Assembly: GCA_903930665.1 (NCBI GenBank)
Contig: CAIYZI010000370.1
Span: forward strand, 1-16,785
DNA from: an uncultured beta proteobacterium
GTDB lineage: Bacteria; Pseudomonadota; Gammaproteobacteria; Burkholderiales; Burkholderiaceae
DNA length: 16,785 nt
Direction: 5' to 3'
Shown one piece after another: positions 1 through 7,198 of the stretch (its first letter is position 1; each line of letters opens with the position of its first letter). The position numbers and the translations under genes were made by a program. The notes below the pieces were generated by a model, which saw nothing but the letters and a program-made list of their open reading frames with translations, did no database searches and was not told where the DNA came from.

Positions 1-408
1 ATCTTTATTGACAATACCAACACGGCGAATTCCATCAACTCCTATCGCCGTAAATGAAGCAATGCTAGGAACTCTGCCTTGATGGTTTAATAATTTTTGA
101 CGCACTTTATCTTTGTGAGCAGAAGGATAAATCGGACCATTGAAATCATCCCAACTCATATCTTCGATGGCGTCTTTTAAAATAAAGTCTGCCAACAAAA
201 AGCCGAAGCTGTCATGCTCAGCAATTAAATGAGCATACGTAGATACCTGGTCTGTAAGCCTATCTTTGGCCTTCATATAGGAATCAATTCCGAGGTAAAC
301 AAGAAACATTGCTAACGCAATGGTAAATGCCCAAGCGATAATTAAAGTGGCTCTTAATCGATGTCTTGACATCTCAATTTTTAAATTGAGCAGTGAAAAT
401 TTAATCAT
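1..408 (-). CDS. N-terminal part of a membrane-anchored sensor protein (partial, runs off the left edge)
   Basis: Reading the minus strand from an ATG at 408 gives 136 open codons to the window edge. After a basic N-terminus (with MSRHRLRA near residues 13-20) there is one hydrophobic segment at about residues 22-41. A predicted extracytoplasmic region follows, with the pattern LTDQVSTYAHLIAEHDSFGFLL. This layout (one membrane helix, then a helix leading into a PDC/Cache-like fold) is typical of the N-terminus of diguanylate cyclases, histidine kinases and chemoreceptors. The output domain lies outside the window, so its class cannot be told. No strong Shine-Dalgarno precedes the ATG at 408; the ATG of MSRHRL twelve codons later is an alternative start. 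The gene lies outside the mobile element and reads in the same direction as the small membrane protein upstream of it. Confidence 0.75.
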   Translation of the reverse strand, partial: MIKFSLLNLKIEMSRHRLRATLIIAWAFTIALAMFLVYLGIDSYMKAKDRLTDQVSTYAHLIAEHDSFGFLLADFILKDAIEDMSWDDFNGPIYPSAHKDKVRQKLLNHQGRVPSIASFTAIGVDGIRRVGIVNKD

Positions 409-415
409 TTTTTAA

Positions 416-450
416 ATGGTTATAACCGCAGACAATAATCTGTGGACCAT
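416..450. terminator. Imperfect hairpin between two minus-strand genes
   Basis: The arms CCGCAGA (426-432) and TCTGTGG (439-445) pair with one G-U around a 6-nt loop. The outer arms ATGGT (416-420) and ACCAT (446-450) extend the stem across a 5-nt bulge. It lies in the 50-bp gap between the small membrane protein and the sensor. There is no clear U-tract on the minus strand, so it could be a weak terminator, an mRNA-stability element or a structure masking the sensor's translation start. Confidence 0.35.
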
Positions 451-458
451 TAATCTGC

Positions 459-764
459 TTAACTTAAGCTAGGTTTGCACTCGTTATAAAGTCGAGTTAG
501 TTCTCGTTCTTTAACGGGCGCATTTAATGAATTAATATCAACTTCCACGCTGGGGCAAATTTGAACAAGAATTTTTAAATCGTGTTCAGAAGCAATAGGG
601 TTTATTGTATAAATAATAGCTGGGGCAAAAAAGGCAAGGCTAATTGAAGAAAGCACCAACACTCCCATTACCCCACCATCAACGTGACCCCTAATTTTAA
701 TAATGAATCCCAGCAATAGACATCCGGCAACTGCCATAAAAATAATATCGAGGTAAGTATACAT
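459..764 (-). CDS. Small two-helix membrane protein, unknown function
   Basis: This 101-aa protein has two hydrophobic segments (about residues 5-23 and 31-53) joined by a short basic/Gly-rich loop (KIRGHVDGGV). A polar C-terminal tail of about 45 residues contains two cysteines (ILVQICPS and YNECKPS). I do not recognise the family. It starts with ATG at 764 and has a poor ribosome binding site, but a convincing sigma70-type promoter about 57 bp upstream (821-849) supports it as a real gene. Reading is toward the partial sensor gene, 50 bp away, with a hairpin between them. Both lie outside the predicted transposon. The two cysteines in the tail could pair if that tail is periplasmic; this is inference only. 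Confidence 0.65.
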   Translation of the reverse strand: MYTYLDIIFMAVAGCLLLGFIIKIRGHVDGGVMGVLVLSSISLAFFAPAIIYTINPIASEHDLKILVQICPSVEVDINSLNAPVKERELTRLYNECKPSLS

Positions 765-820
765 AGGGGTCCAGTTTCACCAAATTGAATTGGCTAATAG
801 AATTTCATTTAATTTCTTAC

Positions 821-849
821 ATTATCCACTAGAGGTAATACGCGCTCAA
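821..849 (-). promoter_or_regulatory. Sigma70-like promoter for the small membrane protein
   Basis: On the minus strand there is a -35 box TTGAGC (844-849), a 17-bp spacer and a -10 box GATAAT (821-826). Five of six -10 bases match consensus. The transcript would start near 813, leaving a leader of about 50 nt before the ATG at 764. The promoter is about 100 bp outside the left transposon end, so the insertion left it intact. Confidence 0.55.
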
Positions 850-955
850 GAATAATTCGACGGCATCAACTCCAACTAATCTGCCACCAGTATCTTTAAG
901 CTATTGGCAAAACGATAGTTTTGAAAAAATCACGTGGATGTATTCTATCCCTCAT

Positions 956-977
956 CGCTATGTGGTAGCTGATGCAC
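956..977 (+). repeat. Left terminal inverted repeat (22 bp) of the putative transposon
   Basis: The sequence begins CGCTATGTGG and ends GATGCAC. It is perfectly complementary over 22 bp to 10369-10390. Identity stops at once on both sides, so the outer boundary is sharp. Confidence 0.8.
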
Positions 978-1010
978 AAATCCATCTAAATAAATGCGTT
1001 ACATCGCCTG

Positions 1011-1036
1011 AAAAACGCGGAGAGGCTCCTTTGGCG
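1011..1036 (-). terminator. Candidate terminator after the HEPN gene
   Basis: On the minus strand the HEPN stop codon (1038-1040) is followed by a short stem GGAG-CCT-CTCC, extended by CGC/GCG across a 4-nt bulge. A run of five T (1011-1015) comes next. The stem is small, so the call is modest. Its place between the last cargo gene and the left transposon end fits an operon terminator. Confidence 0.4.
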
Positions 1037-1037
1037 A

Positions 1038-1646
1038 TTAACCTGTTGCGATATCTGATGCTGCGGCCTCCAAAGTGTCTCTATACTTTTCGTATACCTT
1101 CACTCCCCGTTCTGCGGGGATTGGAGATAAAAGTAACTGATACAAGGAGGTATTTGTTGTGGGTCTACCAAGGATTGCATTGTGGACATTGTCGAGTTTG
1201 GCTTGAGTTGTGGTATCGATGTGGGCTGAAGAATTCCGCATTGTCTTCAGGTGCTCTAGCTGTTGATTGATTGAGCTAAGGCAAGGCTCAAATGGGTAGC
1301 CATTCTCAAAATACATCCTCACAATTTTCTTTACGTTTCCATGATTGCTATAACTGAAATATGTATTTACGCCTTTTAAAATATTTTGAGCTGCAGTCCA
1401 ATCTATTGGCGAAACATATTTAACTGGAAATTTACCATTCAATGTTGGAAGCCCTAGCATATAACCCACTAGAGCCTGCTCTAAAAATTTTTCCCAGCCG
1501 ATGAATAAATTCAAGAATGCCGAAATTGTTACTTGTTCTATATGTGCTGATTTAAATAAGCCATGATCTCCATGCGCTACCACAATCAGTTCATTGCACC
1601 GATGAATACAGTCCCTGAAATCTTGAAGGGTGTCCGCCAAATTCAT
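1038..1646 (-). CDS. HEPN-domain protein, predicted RNase, partner of DUF262
   Basis: This 202-aa, mainly alpha-helical protein contains R137-N-S-S-A-H142, the R-x4-6-H motif of active HEPN ribonucleases, with the usual polar residue after the Arg. It resembles the MAE_28990/MAE_18760-type HEPN proteins, which often sit beside DUF262 genes; the subfamily name is from memory and less certain than the HEPN call. An upstream helix carries NLFIGWEKFLEQAL (about 46-59), like the dimer-forming helix of HEPN proteins. The ATG at 1646 is 6 bp after the DUF262 stop, so the two are very probably co-transcribed and translationally coupled. HEPN proteins in such pairs usually cut RNA to abort infection or act as toxins, often held silent by a partner. 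It is the last cargo gene before the left transposon end. Confidence 0.75.
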   Translation of the reverse strand: MNLADTLQDFRDCIHRCNELIVVAHGDHGLFKSAHIEQVTISAFLNLFIGWEKFLEQALVGYMLGLPTLNGKFPVKYVSPIDWTAAQNILKGVNTYFSYSNHGNVKKIVRMYFENGYPFEPCLSSINQQLEHLKTMRNSSAHIDTTTQAKLDNVHNAILGRPTTNTSLYQLLLSPIPAERGVKVYEKYRDTLEAAASDIATG

Positions 1647-1652
1647 TGCAAG

Positions 1653-2723
1653 TTACTGAGCCATTAGATTTAATAAAAACTCACTTCTTCTAATGCGAAT
1701 TTTTTCGTCAGTAGTAGCGCGCCTGCAGTCCTCTAAAAACTGCCCCTCCCCAGCACTTAATGACTTTTCAGATTCATTGAGATCATTTGAGTCGCCCACA
1801 AGTATTACGTTTACCCTATCAAGGCCATTCCTTGCTTTTTCAATAGCCGATTCTGTACTCAGATCGACCATGGCTGCAGCCGCCATGCCAGGTATCCCAA
1901 ACAAGCAATGTGCAATGGCTACAAAAACCGAATAAAACAAGTGGACTCGTGAGAATTCTGTGTTTGATAAGCCTTCAGGGAATATTTTAAGCAAAAGCTC
2001 TATTACTGTTTTGAATTTAAGCTTGTATTCATTAGCGTTAAATGGGTAGCTTTTCTCATATTGACCATAATATTTCTTAATTTGCTTCTTGGATTTTATT
2101 CCTTCCTGCATGGCTATTAAAATATCCGCCACAAGATTTACCTCATCCATTCTGAGAATCTTATTTTCAGTAAGGATTCTGTTCTCAATCCAAAACTTAT
2201 TGTAATCACGTCCAATTTCATCCGAAAGCAATTTAAACAGGCTGAAATGGTTAGCATTAATTTTTTCCTGTTCGTTTAAGATGACCGCATAAGAATTGAG
2301 GCGTCCAAATATATCCAATACCTCTGAGTCCGGAAGATTTACCAACTGATCAACTGAAATTTCAAAAGATAAAATTTGCTCCTGCACTTCGTTAGGGAGC
2401 TCACTGAAAAGCATGCCTCCAAATTCCTCATTGTGTAATTTTGAGATGGGAAAACCATCCCGCATAAATGACAGTATTGTCCGCAAACGTTGCTGTCCGT
2501 CAATGACATCCCTGGTGGATGATTTTGTCAGCACATCTAAAACCTGCCTAATAAAAATTTTAGGGATCGGCTTTCCTCTAATAATGGTATCCATTAGATA
2601 GCTTTTAGCTTTATCGCTCCATACCGCACGTCTCTGAAAAGTGGGATTGAGTAGTAGTTTTTTCTCGCTATGCCACTCGACAAAATCGCTAATACTGTAG
2701 GTTCTAGAATCAAATTTTTTCAT
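1653..2723 (-). CDS. DUF262 (ParB/GmrS-like) protein without a fused DUF1524 nuclease
   Basis: This 356-aa protein has the DUF262 hallmarks in order: N26-P-x-F-Q-R-R-x-V-W (26-35), DVIDGQQRLRTI (72-83) with the DGQQR core, and FGRLNSYAVILNEQE (139-153). In GmrSD-type Type IV restriction systems this domain binds and hydrolyses nucleotides and is joined to a DUF1524 HNH nuclease. That C-terminal nuclease is absent: residues after about 160 are helical with no recognisable H-N-H motif. The effector may instead be supplied in trans by the HEPN gene 6 bp downstream, or by the zinc-finger/HNH-like gene 131 bp upstream. The ATG at 2723 has only a weak Shine-Dalgarno. The 131-bp upstream gap could hold its own promoter; I see only a weak match (TTTACA followed by TGGTAACAAT). 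Confidence 0.85.
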   Translation of the reverse strand: MKKFDSRTYSISDFVEWHSEKKLLLNPTFQRRAVWSDKAKSYLMDTIIRGKPIPKIFIRQVLDVLTKSSTRDVIDGQQRLRTILSFMRDGFPISKLHNEEFGGMLFSELPNEVQEQILSFEISVDQLVNLPDSEVLDIFGRLNSYAVILNEQEKINANHFSLFKLLSDEIGRDYNKFWIENRILTENKILRMDEVNLVADILIAMQEGIKSKKQIKKYYGQYEKSYPFNANEYKLKFKTVIELLLKIFPEGLSNTEFSRVHLFYSVFVAIAHCLFGIPGMAAAAMVDLSTESAIEKARNGLDRVNVILVGDSNDLNESEKSLSAGEGQFLEDCRRATTDEKIRIRRSEFLLNLMAQ

Positions 2724-2854
2724 TTACGCGTCCGTGGAATTAACGAATATCATTTTAGCGACTGCAGTCAGAGTGACGGCGTCTCAAATTGTTACCATAC
2801 AGTAGTTGATGTAAAAACCAAATTAAATGAATGGACCAAATCCTTGCCGAGCAT

Positions 2855-3619
2855 TTATTTAAGTAAGGCCAACTTACCCAGCGGCTTGGCGTTGCCAACC
2901 ACTTCGACTGCAGCCAAGAAGTCAGGGCATTCGCGGGGATTAATTATTGATACATATTTGATGGGATTTGGGCCGGCCAACGATATTTGCCGCCACTCTT
3001 TTGGGATGGATTTTCCAACCCAACAGCGAAAAGCAAGCCCATTCAATAAAAATCCGTGTAACCAACCCATCCTTGTTTTTGCAGATGCAGGCTCCGAAAC
3101 CCATCCTCTTGCATCAACAATGGGGGATTCTTCAAATAACCCAAGAGAAATAGCAACCCCGTCAGGGAAGTCAGCCAACCCTAAGAGATACTGCCGAAAC
3201 TTAGGCTCATACGGGCCCAGCTCACAATCCCCAGTCATCACTTTCCCGCGCCAAAATATGCTTGCCGCAAAGTATGCAATCTGACCGCTATCTATCTCCG
3301 GACTTAGAGTTGCAAGCACCTTTCTTGGGGTATCCAATCTAGTGACCTGGTTAAATAGCTTAATTTTTCCTTTTTCAAGTTCAGTAAGCCCCGCTACATA
3401 ATCTTCAGATTTAGAAAATCGCTGCTCACATTCAACACAAAGCAAATGCCTTGTTGTTTGCTTATTTATGGCAATAGCCTTACCTTCCGAGATAAGGGCT
3501 GGCGCCTTGACTTCGCCTTTTGGTATTAATTCAGAAATTCTTCTATATGCCCACTTTGGAATGAGGTGGCTATTTTGTAGGTCCGAATTTTTTTGGCAAA
3601 GGGCGCAAATATCACTCAT
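2855..3619 (-). CDS. Zinc-finger, HNH-like (treble-clef) protein of a putative defence operon
   Basis: In this 254-aa protein the first 75 residues carry C5-x2-C8, S17-H18-L-I-P21 and C61-x2-C64-E65 followed by SKSED. This order matches the metal-binding frame of HNH_5-type nucleases (CxxC, then H-hIP, then CxxC plus a polar residue), though the usual Asn after the last CxxC is Glu here. It may be a nuclease variant or a zinc-binding structural fold. The remaining 180 residues match nothing I recognise. Proteins with the same SHIIPK...LLCxxCE signature are common in bacterial accessory regions and normally lack a named function. Its ATG overlaps the end of the preceding 74-aa ORF in ATGAGTGA, which implies translational coupling. 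The DUF262 gene follows after 131 bp. Confidence 0.7.
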   Translation of the reverse strand: MSDICALCQKNSDLQNSHLIPKWAYRRISELIPKGEVKAPALISEGKAIAINKQTTRHLLCVECEQRFSKSEDYVAGLTELEKGKIKLFNQVTRLDTPRKVLATLSPEIDSGQIAYFAASIFWRGKVMTGDCELGPYEPKFRQYLLGLADFPDGVAISLGLFEESPIVDARGWVSEPASAKTRMGWLHGFLLNGLAFRCWVGKSIPKEWRQISLAGPNPIKYVSIINPRECPDFLAAVEVVGNAKPLGKLALLK

Positions 3620-3836
3620 AGTTTAATTTGGGAGTTTGGCCTACATTATGGAGCATAGCTGAGTTCTCAACCCCATGCATGGACTCTGCCAAATCAAAGA
3701 TCTGAATTGTCATGCGAACCATAACTGTAACTGCTTTGAGGTAGCTGTTGTCGCTAAGAGGTATTTCCCCTTTAGAGCATTCAACCGATTTGCTCTTGAA
3801 ATATTTTTTTATTAGCCTAACTGCTGGGATCAGCAT
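3612..3836 (-). CDS. 74-aa protein of unknown function, coupled to the HNH-like gene
   Basis: I do not recognise this protein. It begins with a basic, amphipathic stretch (MLIPAVRLIKKYFKSKSVE), then a predicted helix rich in Val/Met/Ile (about residues 33-52, LKAVTVMVRMTIQIFDLAES), and ends with a polar tail. There are no convincing membrane segments and one Cys. The ATG at 3836 has a poor Shine-Dalgarno, and 74 bp separate it from the restriction enzyme gene upstream. The best support for it is the 8-bp overlap with the next gene (ATGAGTGA), a typical coupling arrangement. The size and position would suit a regulator, antitoxin or small subunit of the following proteins, but nothing in the sequence decides this. 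Confidence 0.5.
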   Translation of the reverse strand: MLIPAVRLIKKYFKSKSVECSKGEIPLSDNSYLKAVTVMVRMTIQIFDLAESMHGVENSAMLHNVGQTPKLNYE

Positions 3837-3910
3837 AAATACTCACATGAACGCCTTTTAACTTCCCATTGGATACTTGTGACGCAATTGCACTTCAGAA
3901 ATAAGATCAG

Positions 3911-6517
3911 TTAATCAACAGCAATATTCATGCCGGTGATTTTATCCAGCTCATCATGAAGCATTAGCTTAATTTGTTCTATTCTTTGCAGCTTATCAGA
4001 AATTTCCTTTTGTACCTTAAGATCATAACCACCCTTCAAATCTACTGGGATTTTTATTTTGATCTGTGCAACCTTGTCTTTACTTGCTGTTTTACTCCAC
4101 CTAAAACCCTGACTAAAGAGCGCCTCTTGAATAATAAATCTCATGTAATTTAAATCAATCACCTTCTGAAATTCCGCCTTGACAATCAGGGGTCTGTGAT
4201 GGTCGTTAGTTGTGAACTTATGTTTATGCCAGAAAACAAAGCCTACAGAACCCTCACGATTCCAGCCGAGGCAATTATCAAAGTACTTCACATTGGGTTG
4301 ATTGTCTTTTATGTAGCCAATGGGGTTCTCATCTTTTTTACCGCCATAAACGGGAATATCGCCGCCATTAGATTGAATAAAGCTTGCTGTTAGTCCGTTT
4401 ATCACGGGGAAGTCAAAAATCTTGTTAAGTTCAACTTCAACAAAAGATCCCAATCTTGATTTATATGACTTATCTTTTGCTGTAATTGAAGTGGCCTCGG
4501 CTTGCAATGTTTTTACATTGTTAGAAATTTCCTTCAGCAAATTTGGGAAATCTTTTAATTTAATGCTTTTCTCCCGCTCAATTATGCCAAGATTAATGCA
4601 CTCTTCTTTAGACCAAATTTTATCTATAACCCAGCCTTTTTCAGCATTTGTTTTGAAATAATCAAAGTCAATGATTTTGCACCTATCGTCCGAGTTGATT
4701 TTTTCAAAACCTTTTTTATTGCCTTTAAAAAATCCATAAAGCGTTACAGCCTCATCTAGATCGTTTTGATCAATATCAAATCGATTGATGTCTCTTGACT
4801 CACCAATTTCACTAACTAAATAGGAAAATACAGGGTCTTTCTGAATTTGGTTTTTGGTGGTCTTTTTTGTAATGCAAAGAATGTAGGTCTTTTTTGGTGT
4901 TGTAAAAAAGGTGTTTTTGGGAAGTGAAATTAAGCCATCAATAAAACACTCGTCAAGAATGAACTTTCTCAGGGTTTTATCAGCAGTTCTATCAAGAATC
5001 CCATCGGGGATTACAACAAATGCTTTGCCACCTTTTTTCAGAGCATTGACTATCCACTCCATGAACAATCCCTCGACGCCTGATGCGCTTATTTTGTAGT
5101 ACGAGTCAAGCTCCCCATTCTTTTTTATTTCCTCCTTGAGGTTGCTGCTGCCACTTAAGACATAAGGCGGATTTGTGAGAATCAAATCATACTCATTCTC
5201 GGCGGGAATAGATAATGTTCCTAGAATTGAATTAGTCTTCAACACAAAACTCTGGTTAAAGAGATCGGAGAAATTACTAGTAAGGCCTGGGTTTTCTTTC
5301 ACTAGATCCGAGAAGTAAATCAACATATTAGCCTTGGCTAAAATTATTGTTTTTTGCTCTTCTTTATCAAAGCCTTTATCAAATCCGTGTATTTCAATCT
5401 TTGGAATAATTTTCTTATTTTTTACTTCATAAAAATCTTTTAGATTTTCTTTGATTGGCTCCAATAGAAACTTTCCAACACCGCAAGCAGGGTCACATAT
5501 TTTTGCGCCATCCCTAATCTCATCTTTAGCCATCGCCACAACCGCCCTCACAACCTTAAGGGGGGTAAAGTACTGGCCTAAATTCTTTTTGCTAATGCTT
5601 CCCTCTTTCAGAAAGCTCTCAAAAAGTTGACTCTTAAAATCGTAATCGATATTTTCAAGCTTTGGGTATTTATAGAATCTTTCCAATACCTTCTTAAATA
5701 CTGAGCTAAATCCTTTAACTGGTTCTCCATCCTTATTTATGAAAAGAGAGCCATTGATGATGGTCGTATGATCTTCGTCGCTTTCGGGAAATAGTTTTTT
5801 AATTTTTGGCCTTATGCTTGTGGCATAGTTATCTAAAACCTCAAGCTCAGTATTGGTTTCGTAACTGTCATAAAGTGTATAAAAATTATGGATGCCTTTT
5901 AGAACGTCTAAATCACTTAAATATTTAAAAATGAATAGCTCGACAAAGGTGTACAAAGAGTTTGTGGGCGACTCTCCACTGGCAACCCAAATATCTTGCC
6001 AAATCCTACGAGCCAAGTCCGTTGGATTGACCAATTCCCTAGGTTTAATTTGATCATTGGTACTGCTAATTGAAAAATTAATTTTTTCAATTAGCTCAGG
6101 AAGTGCATCTTCCTTAATGTCAAAATCTGCCTTTAATTCATTGCCGTCTTCGTCTTTTATTCTATTACCTGTTGCTACGTTCACCCAAACCGTACTTTTT
6201 GTATCGGTTGCGATAATGAGCTTTGATCCAATTGCTCTTGCAACATCTATTTCTTGCTTTATTGCTGAATTTTGTTGCTGCTTGGTCTTAAATTCACTTG
6301 GTTTTTTATACTCAATAACTGCAATGACTGTTTTTTTTGAAACAATAAGCGCATCAATTTTTTTATTTTCAACGCCTTTGTAATCAACATTCCTGATAAT
6401 TTCAAAAGCTTTTAGGGCCTTGACTGATGTGGCGCCAATACTATAGAAATCCCATTTTCCAATTTTGGCGGTAGGGGTTTTTTTATTAAGCCCACGCTGT
6501 ATTAGTTCTTCGCTCAT
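3911..6517 (-). CDS. Single-chain restriction-modification enzyme (nuclease + N6-adenine methylase + specificity domain)
   Basis: This 868-aa protein should both cleave and adenine-methylate DNA. Domains in order: an N-terminal HsdR_N-like PD-(D/E)xK nuclease (about 25-150) with D55 in KIDALIV and E69-Y-K71 in VIEYKK; a helical linker (about 160-310); an N6-methylase core with GQYFTP (314-319), the SAM-binding motif DPACGVGKFLLE (342-353) and the catalytic NPPY (449-452); and a C-terminal target-recognition region (about 690-868) with the pattern IPVYGG...NPIGYI and a final coiled coil, as in HsdS halves. There is no helicase domain and no separate hsdS or hsdR nearby, so it fits Type IIG (IIL-like) better than Type I. 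Like other such genes it is Lys/Ile/Asn-rich and visibly more AT-rich than the flanking chromosome. The ATG at 6517 is 13 bp after the LexA-like gene, so the two are probably one operon. Confidence 0.88.
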   Translation of the reverse strand: MSEELIQRGLNKKTPTAKIGKWDFYSIGATSVKALKAFEIIRNVDYKGVENKKIDALIVSKKTVIAVIEYKKPSEFKTKQQQNSAIKQEIDVARAIGSKLIIATDTKSTVWVNVATGNRIKDEDGNELKADFDIKEDALPELIEKINFSISSTNDQIKPRELVNPTDLARRIWQDIWVASGESPTNSLYTFVELFIFKYLSDLDVLKGIHNFYTLYDSYETNTELEVLDNYATSIRPKIKKLFPESDEDHTTIINGSLFINKDGEPVKGFSSVFKKVLERFYKYPKLENIDYDFKSQLFESFLKEGSISKKNLGQYFTPLKVVRAVVAMAKDEIRDGAKICDPACGVGKFLLEPIKENLKDFYEVKNKKIIPKIEIHGFDKGFDKEEQKTIILAKANMLIYFSDLVKENPGLTSNFSDLFNQSFVLKTNSILGTLSIPAENEYDLILTNPPYVLSGSSNLKEEIKKNGELDSYYKISASGVEGLFMEWIVNALKKGGKAFVVIPDGILDRTADKTLRKFILDECFIDGLISLPKNTFFTTPKKTYILCITKKTTKNQIQKDPVFSYLVSEIGESRDINRFDIDQNDLDEAVTLYGFFKGNKKGFEKINSDDRCKIIDFDYFKTNAEKGWVIDKIWSKEECINLGIIEREKSIKLKDFPNLLKEISNNVKTLQAEATSITAKDKSYKSRLGSFVEVELNKIFDFPVINGLTASFIQSNGGDIPVYGGKKDENPIGYIKDNQPNVKYFDNCLGWNREGSVGFVFWHKHKFTTNDHHRPLIVKAEFQKVIDLNYMRFIIQEALFSQGFRWSKTASKDKVAQIKIKIPVDLKGGYDLKVQKEISDKLQRIEQIKLMLHDELDKITGMNIAVD

Positions 6518-6530
6518 GATTTATTTCTTT

Positions 6531-7106
6531 TTAATTTTTTCGAAAACTGCCGGTAACCAAACCAAATATTTCAAGCCGCTCCCTTGGTCTAATTGGCTTA
6601 TACATTGGATTCCCGGGTCGCAATAGATAGCCCTTCGAGTCTTGATCCAAATATTTAACTGTAAAGAGATTATCCACGATCGCGACCACGATATCTCCCA
6701 CCTTGGAAGGGGCGCCCTTAAGCACCACTACCTTATCCCCATCGAGCAATCCGGCATCAACCATGGAGTCTCCCCTTACATTTAGGAGTACTGTATGAGA
6801 AGGTTTTTCTATTAGGTAAGTATCTATGCTGCCAATCCCATACTCAACATCATTGGATGATTCTGGTATACCCGCCCTTACTGAGTCTGCTATCACCCTC
6901 TCCAGGAACTTTGGTGTTGGGGCCAGCCTTTTGTCTTTCGTTGAACTTAGATATCCAGCCACTTTTAAGCGTTTGACGAGAGCGGCAACAGAGGACGTAG
7001 CTTTGAAGTTAAGGAGCCCGGCAATGCTGGAGAAAGGGGGGATTACACCATTCCTGGCGTAATCATCTCGCAGGATAGTTAAATACAACTCATCTTTATT
7101 GCCCAT
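6531..7106 (-). CDS. LexA/UmuD-type self-cleaving transcriptional repressor
   Basis: With the ATG at 7106 (191 aa), residues about 8-70 form a winged-helix-like DNA-binding part (FSSIAGLLNFKATSSVAALVKRLKVAGYL). An S24/LexA peptidase domain follows. It has an Ala78-Gly79 cleavage bond in VRAGIPES, the nucleophile Ser114 in GDSMVDAGLLDGD and the general-base Lys151 in FTVKYL. All features needed for RecA-stimulated self-cleavage are present. Length and spacing match LexA (A84-G85, S119, K156 in E. coli), and the cleavage site resembles UmuD. A TTG at 7112, two codons upstream, is an alternative start; neither has a good Shine-Dalgarno. It lies directly upstream of the restriction enzyme gene (13 bp) and downstream of a 28-bp palindrome. 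It probably represses itself and the restriction gene until DNA damage occurs. It is a mobile-element paralogue, not the housekeeping lexA (inferred from its context). Confidence 0.85.
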   Translation of the reverse strand: MGNKDELYLTILRDDYARNGVIPPFSSIAGLLNFKATSSVAALVKRLKVAGYLSSTKDKRLAPTPKFLERVIADSVRAGIPESSNDVEYGIGSIDTYLIEKPSHTVLLNVRGDSMVDAGLLDGDKVVVLKGAPSKVGDIVVAIVDNLFTVKYLDQDSKGYLLRPGNPMYKPIRPRERLEIFGLVTGSFRKN

Positions 7107-7140
7107 GGTCAATTATAGATCAAACAATCGACAAAATACT

Positions 7141-7168
7141 ACTATAACGAGTAAATACTCGTTATAGT
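7141..7168. promoter_or_regulatory. Perfect 28-bp palindrome, probable operator of the LexA-like repressor
   Basis: Arms of 13 bp (ACTATAACGAGTA at 7141-7153 and its exact reverse complement at 7156-7168) flank a 2-bp AA spacer. It lies in the 86-bp gap between the 270-aa gene and the LexA-like gene. It spans a promoter and is not followed by a U-tract, so an operator for a dimeric repressor is more likely than a terminator. Confidence 0.7.
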
Positions 7169-7171
7169 CAA
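7141..7171 (-). promoter_or_regulatory. Promoter of the LexA-like/restriction operon, embedded in the palindrome
   Basis: On the minus strand there is a -35 TTGACT (7166-7171) and a -10 TATAGT (7141-7146) spaced by 19 bp, or TTATAG (7142-7147) spaced by 18 bp. The spacing is long, but the palindrome covers nearly the whole promoter, so a bound repressor would exclude polymerase. A separate TATAAT lies at 7112-7117, only 5 bp before the ATG at 7106. With that box the mRNA would be nearly leaderless; its -35 match is poor. Confidence 0.45.
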
Positions 7172-7198
7172 GCTACTTATTTAAAGGGGTGAAAGTGC

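Noticed and set aside
479..488. ACTCGTTATA in the small membrane protein gene, matching a half of the 28-bp palindrome
   Set aside because: A single 10-bp half-site inside a coding region with no partner; expected by chance at this scale.
938..1270. 110-codon plus-strand ORF covering the left transposon end
   Set aside because: It overlaps the 3' part of the HEPN gene in antisense, has no Shine-Dalgarno or recognisable domain, and crosses the terminal repeat boundary.
2670..3284. 204-codon plus-strand ORF opposite the HNH-like and DUF262 genes
   Set aside because: Antisense to the conserved zinc-finger protein over most of its length; its sequence is low in hydrophobic-core pattern and has no motif.
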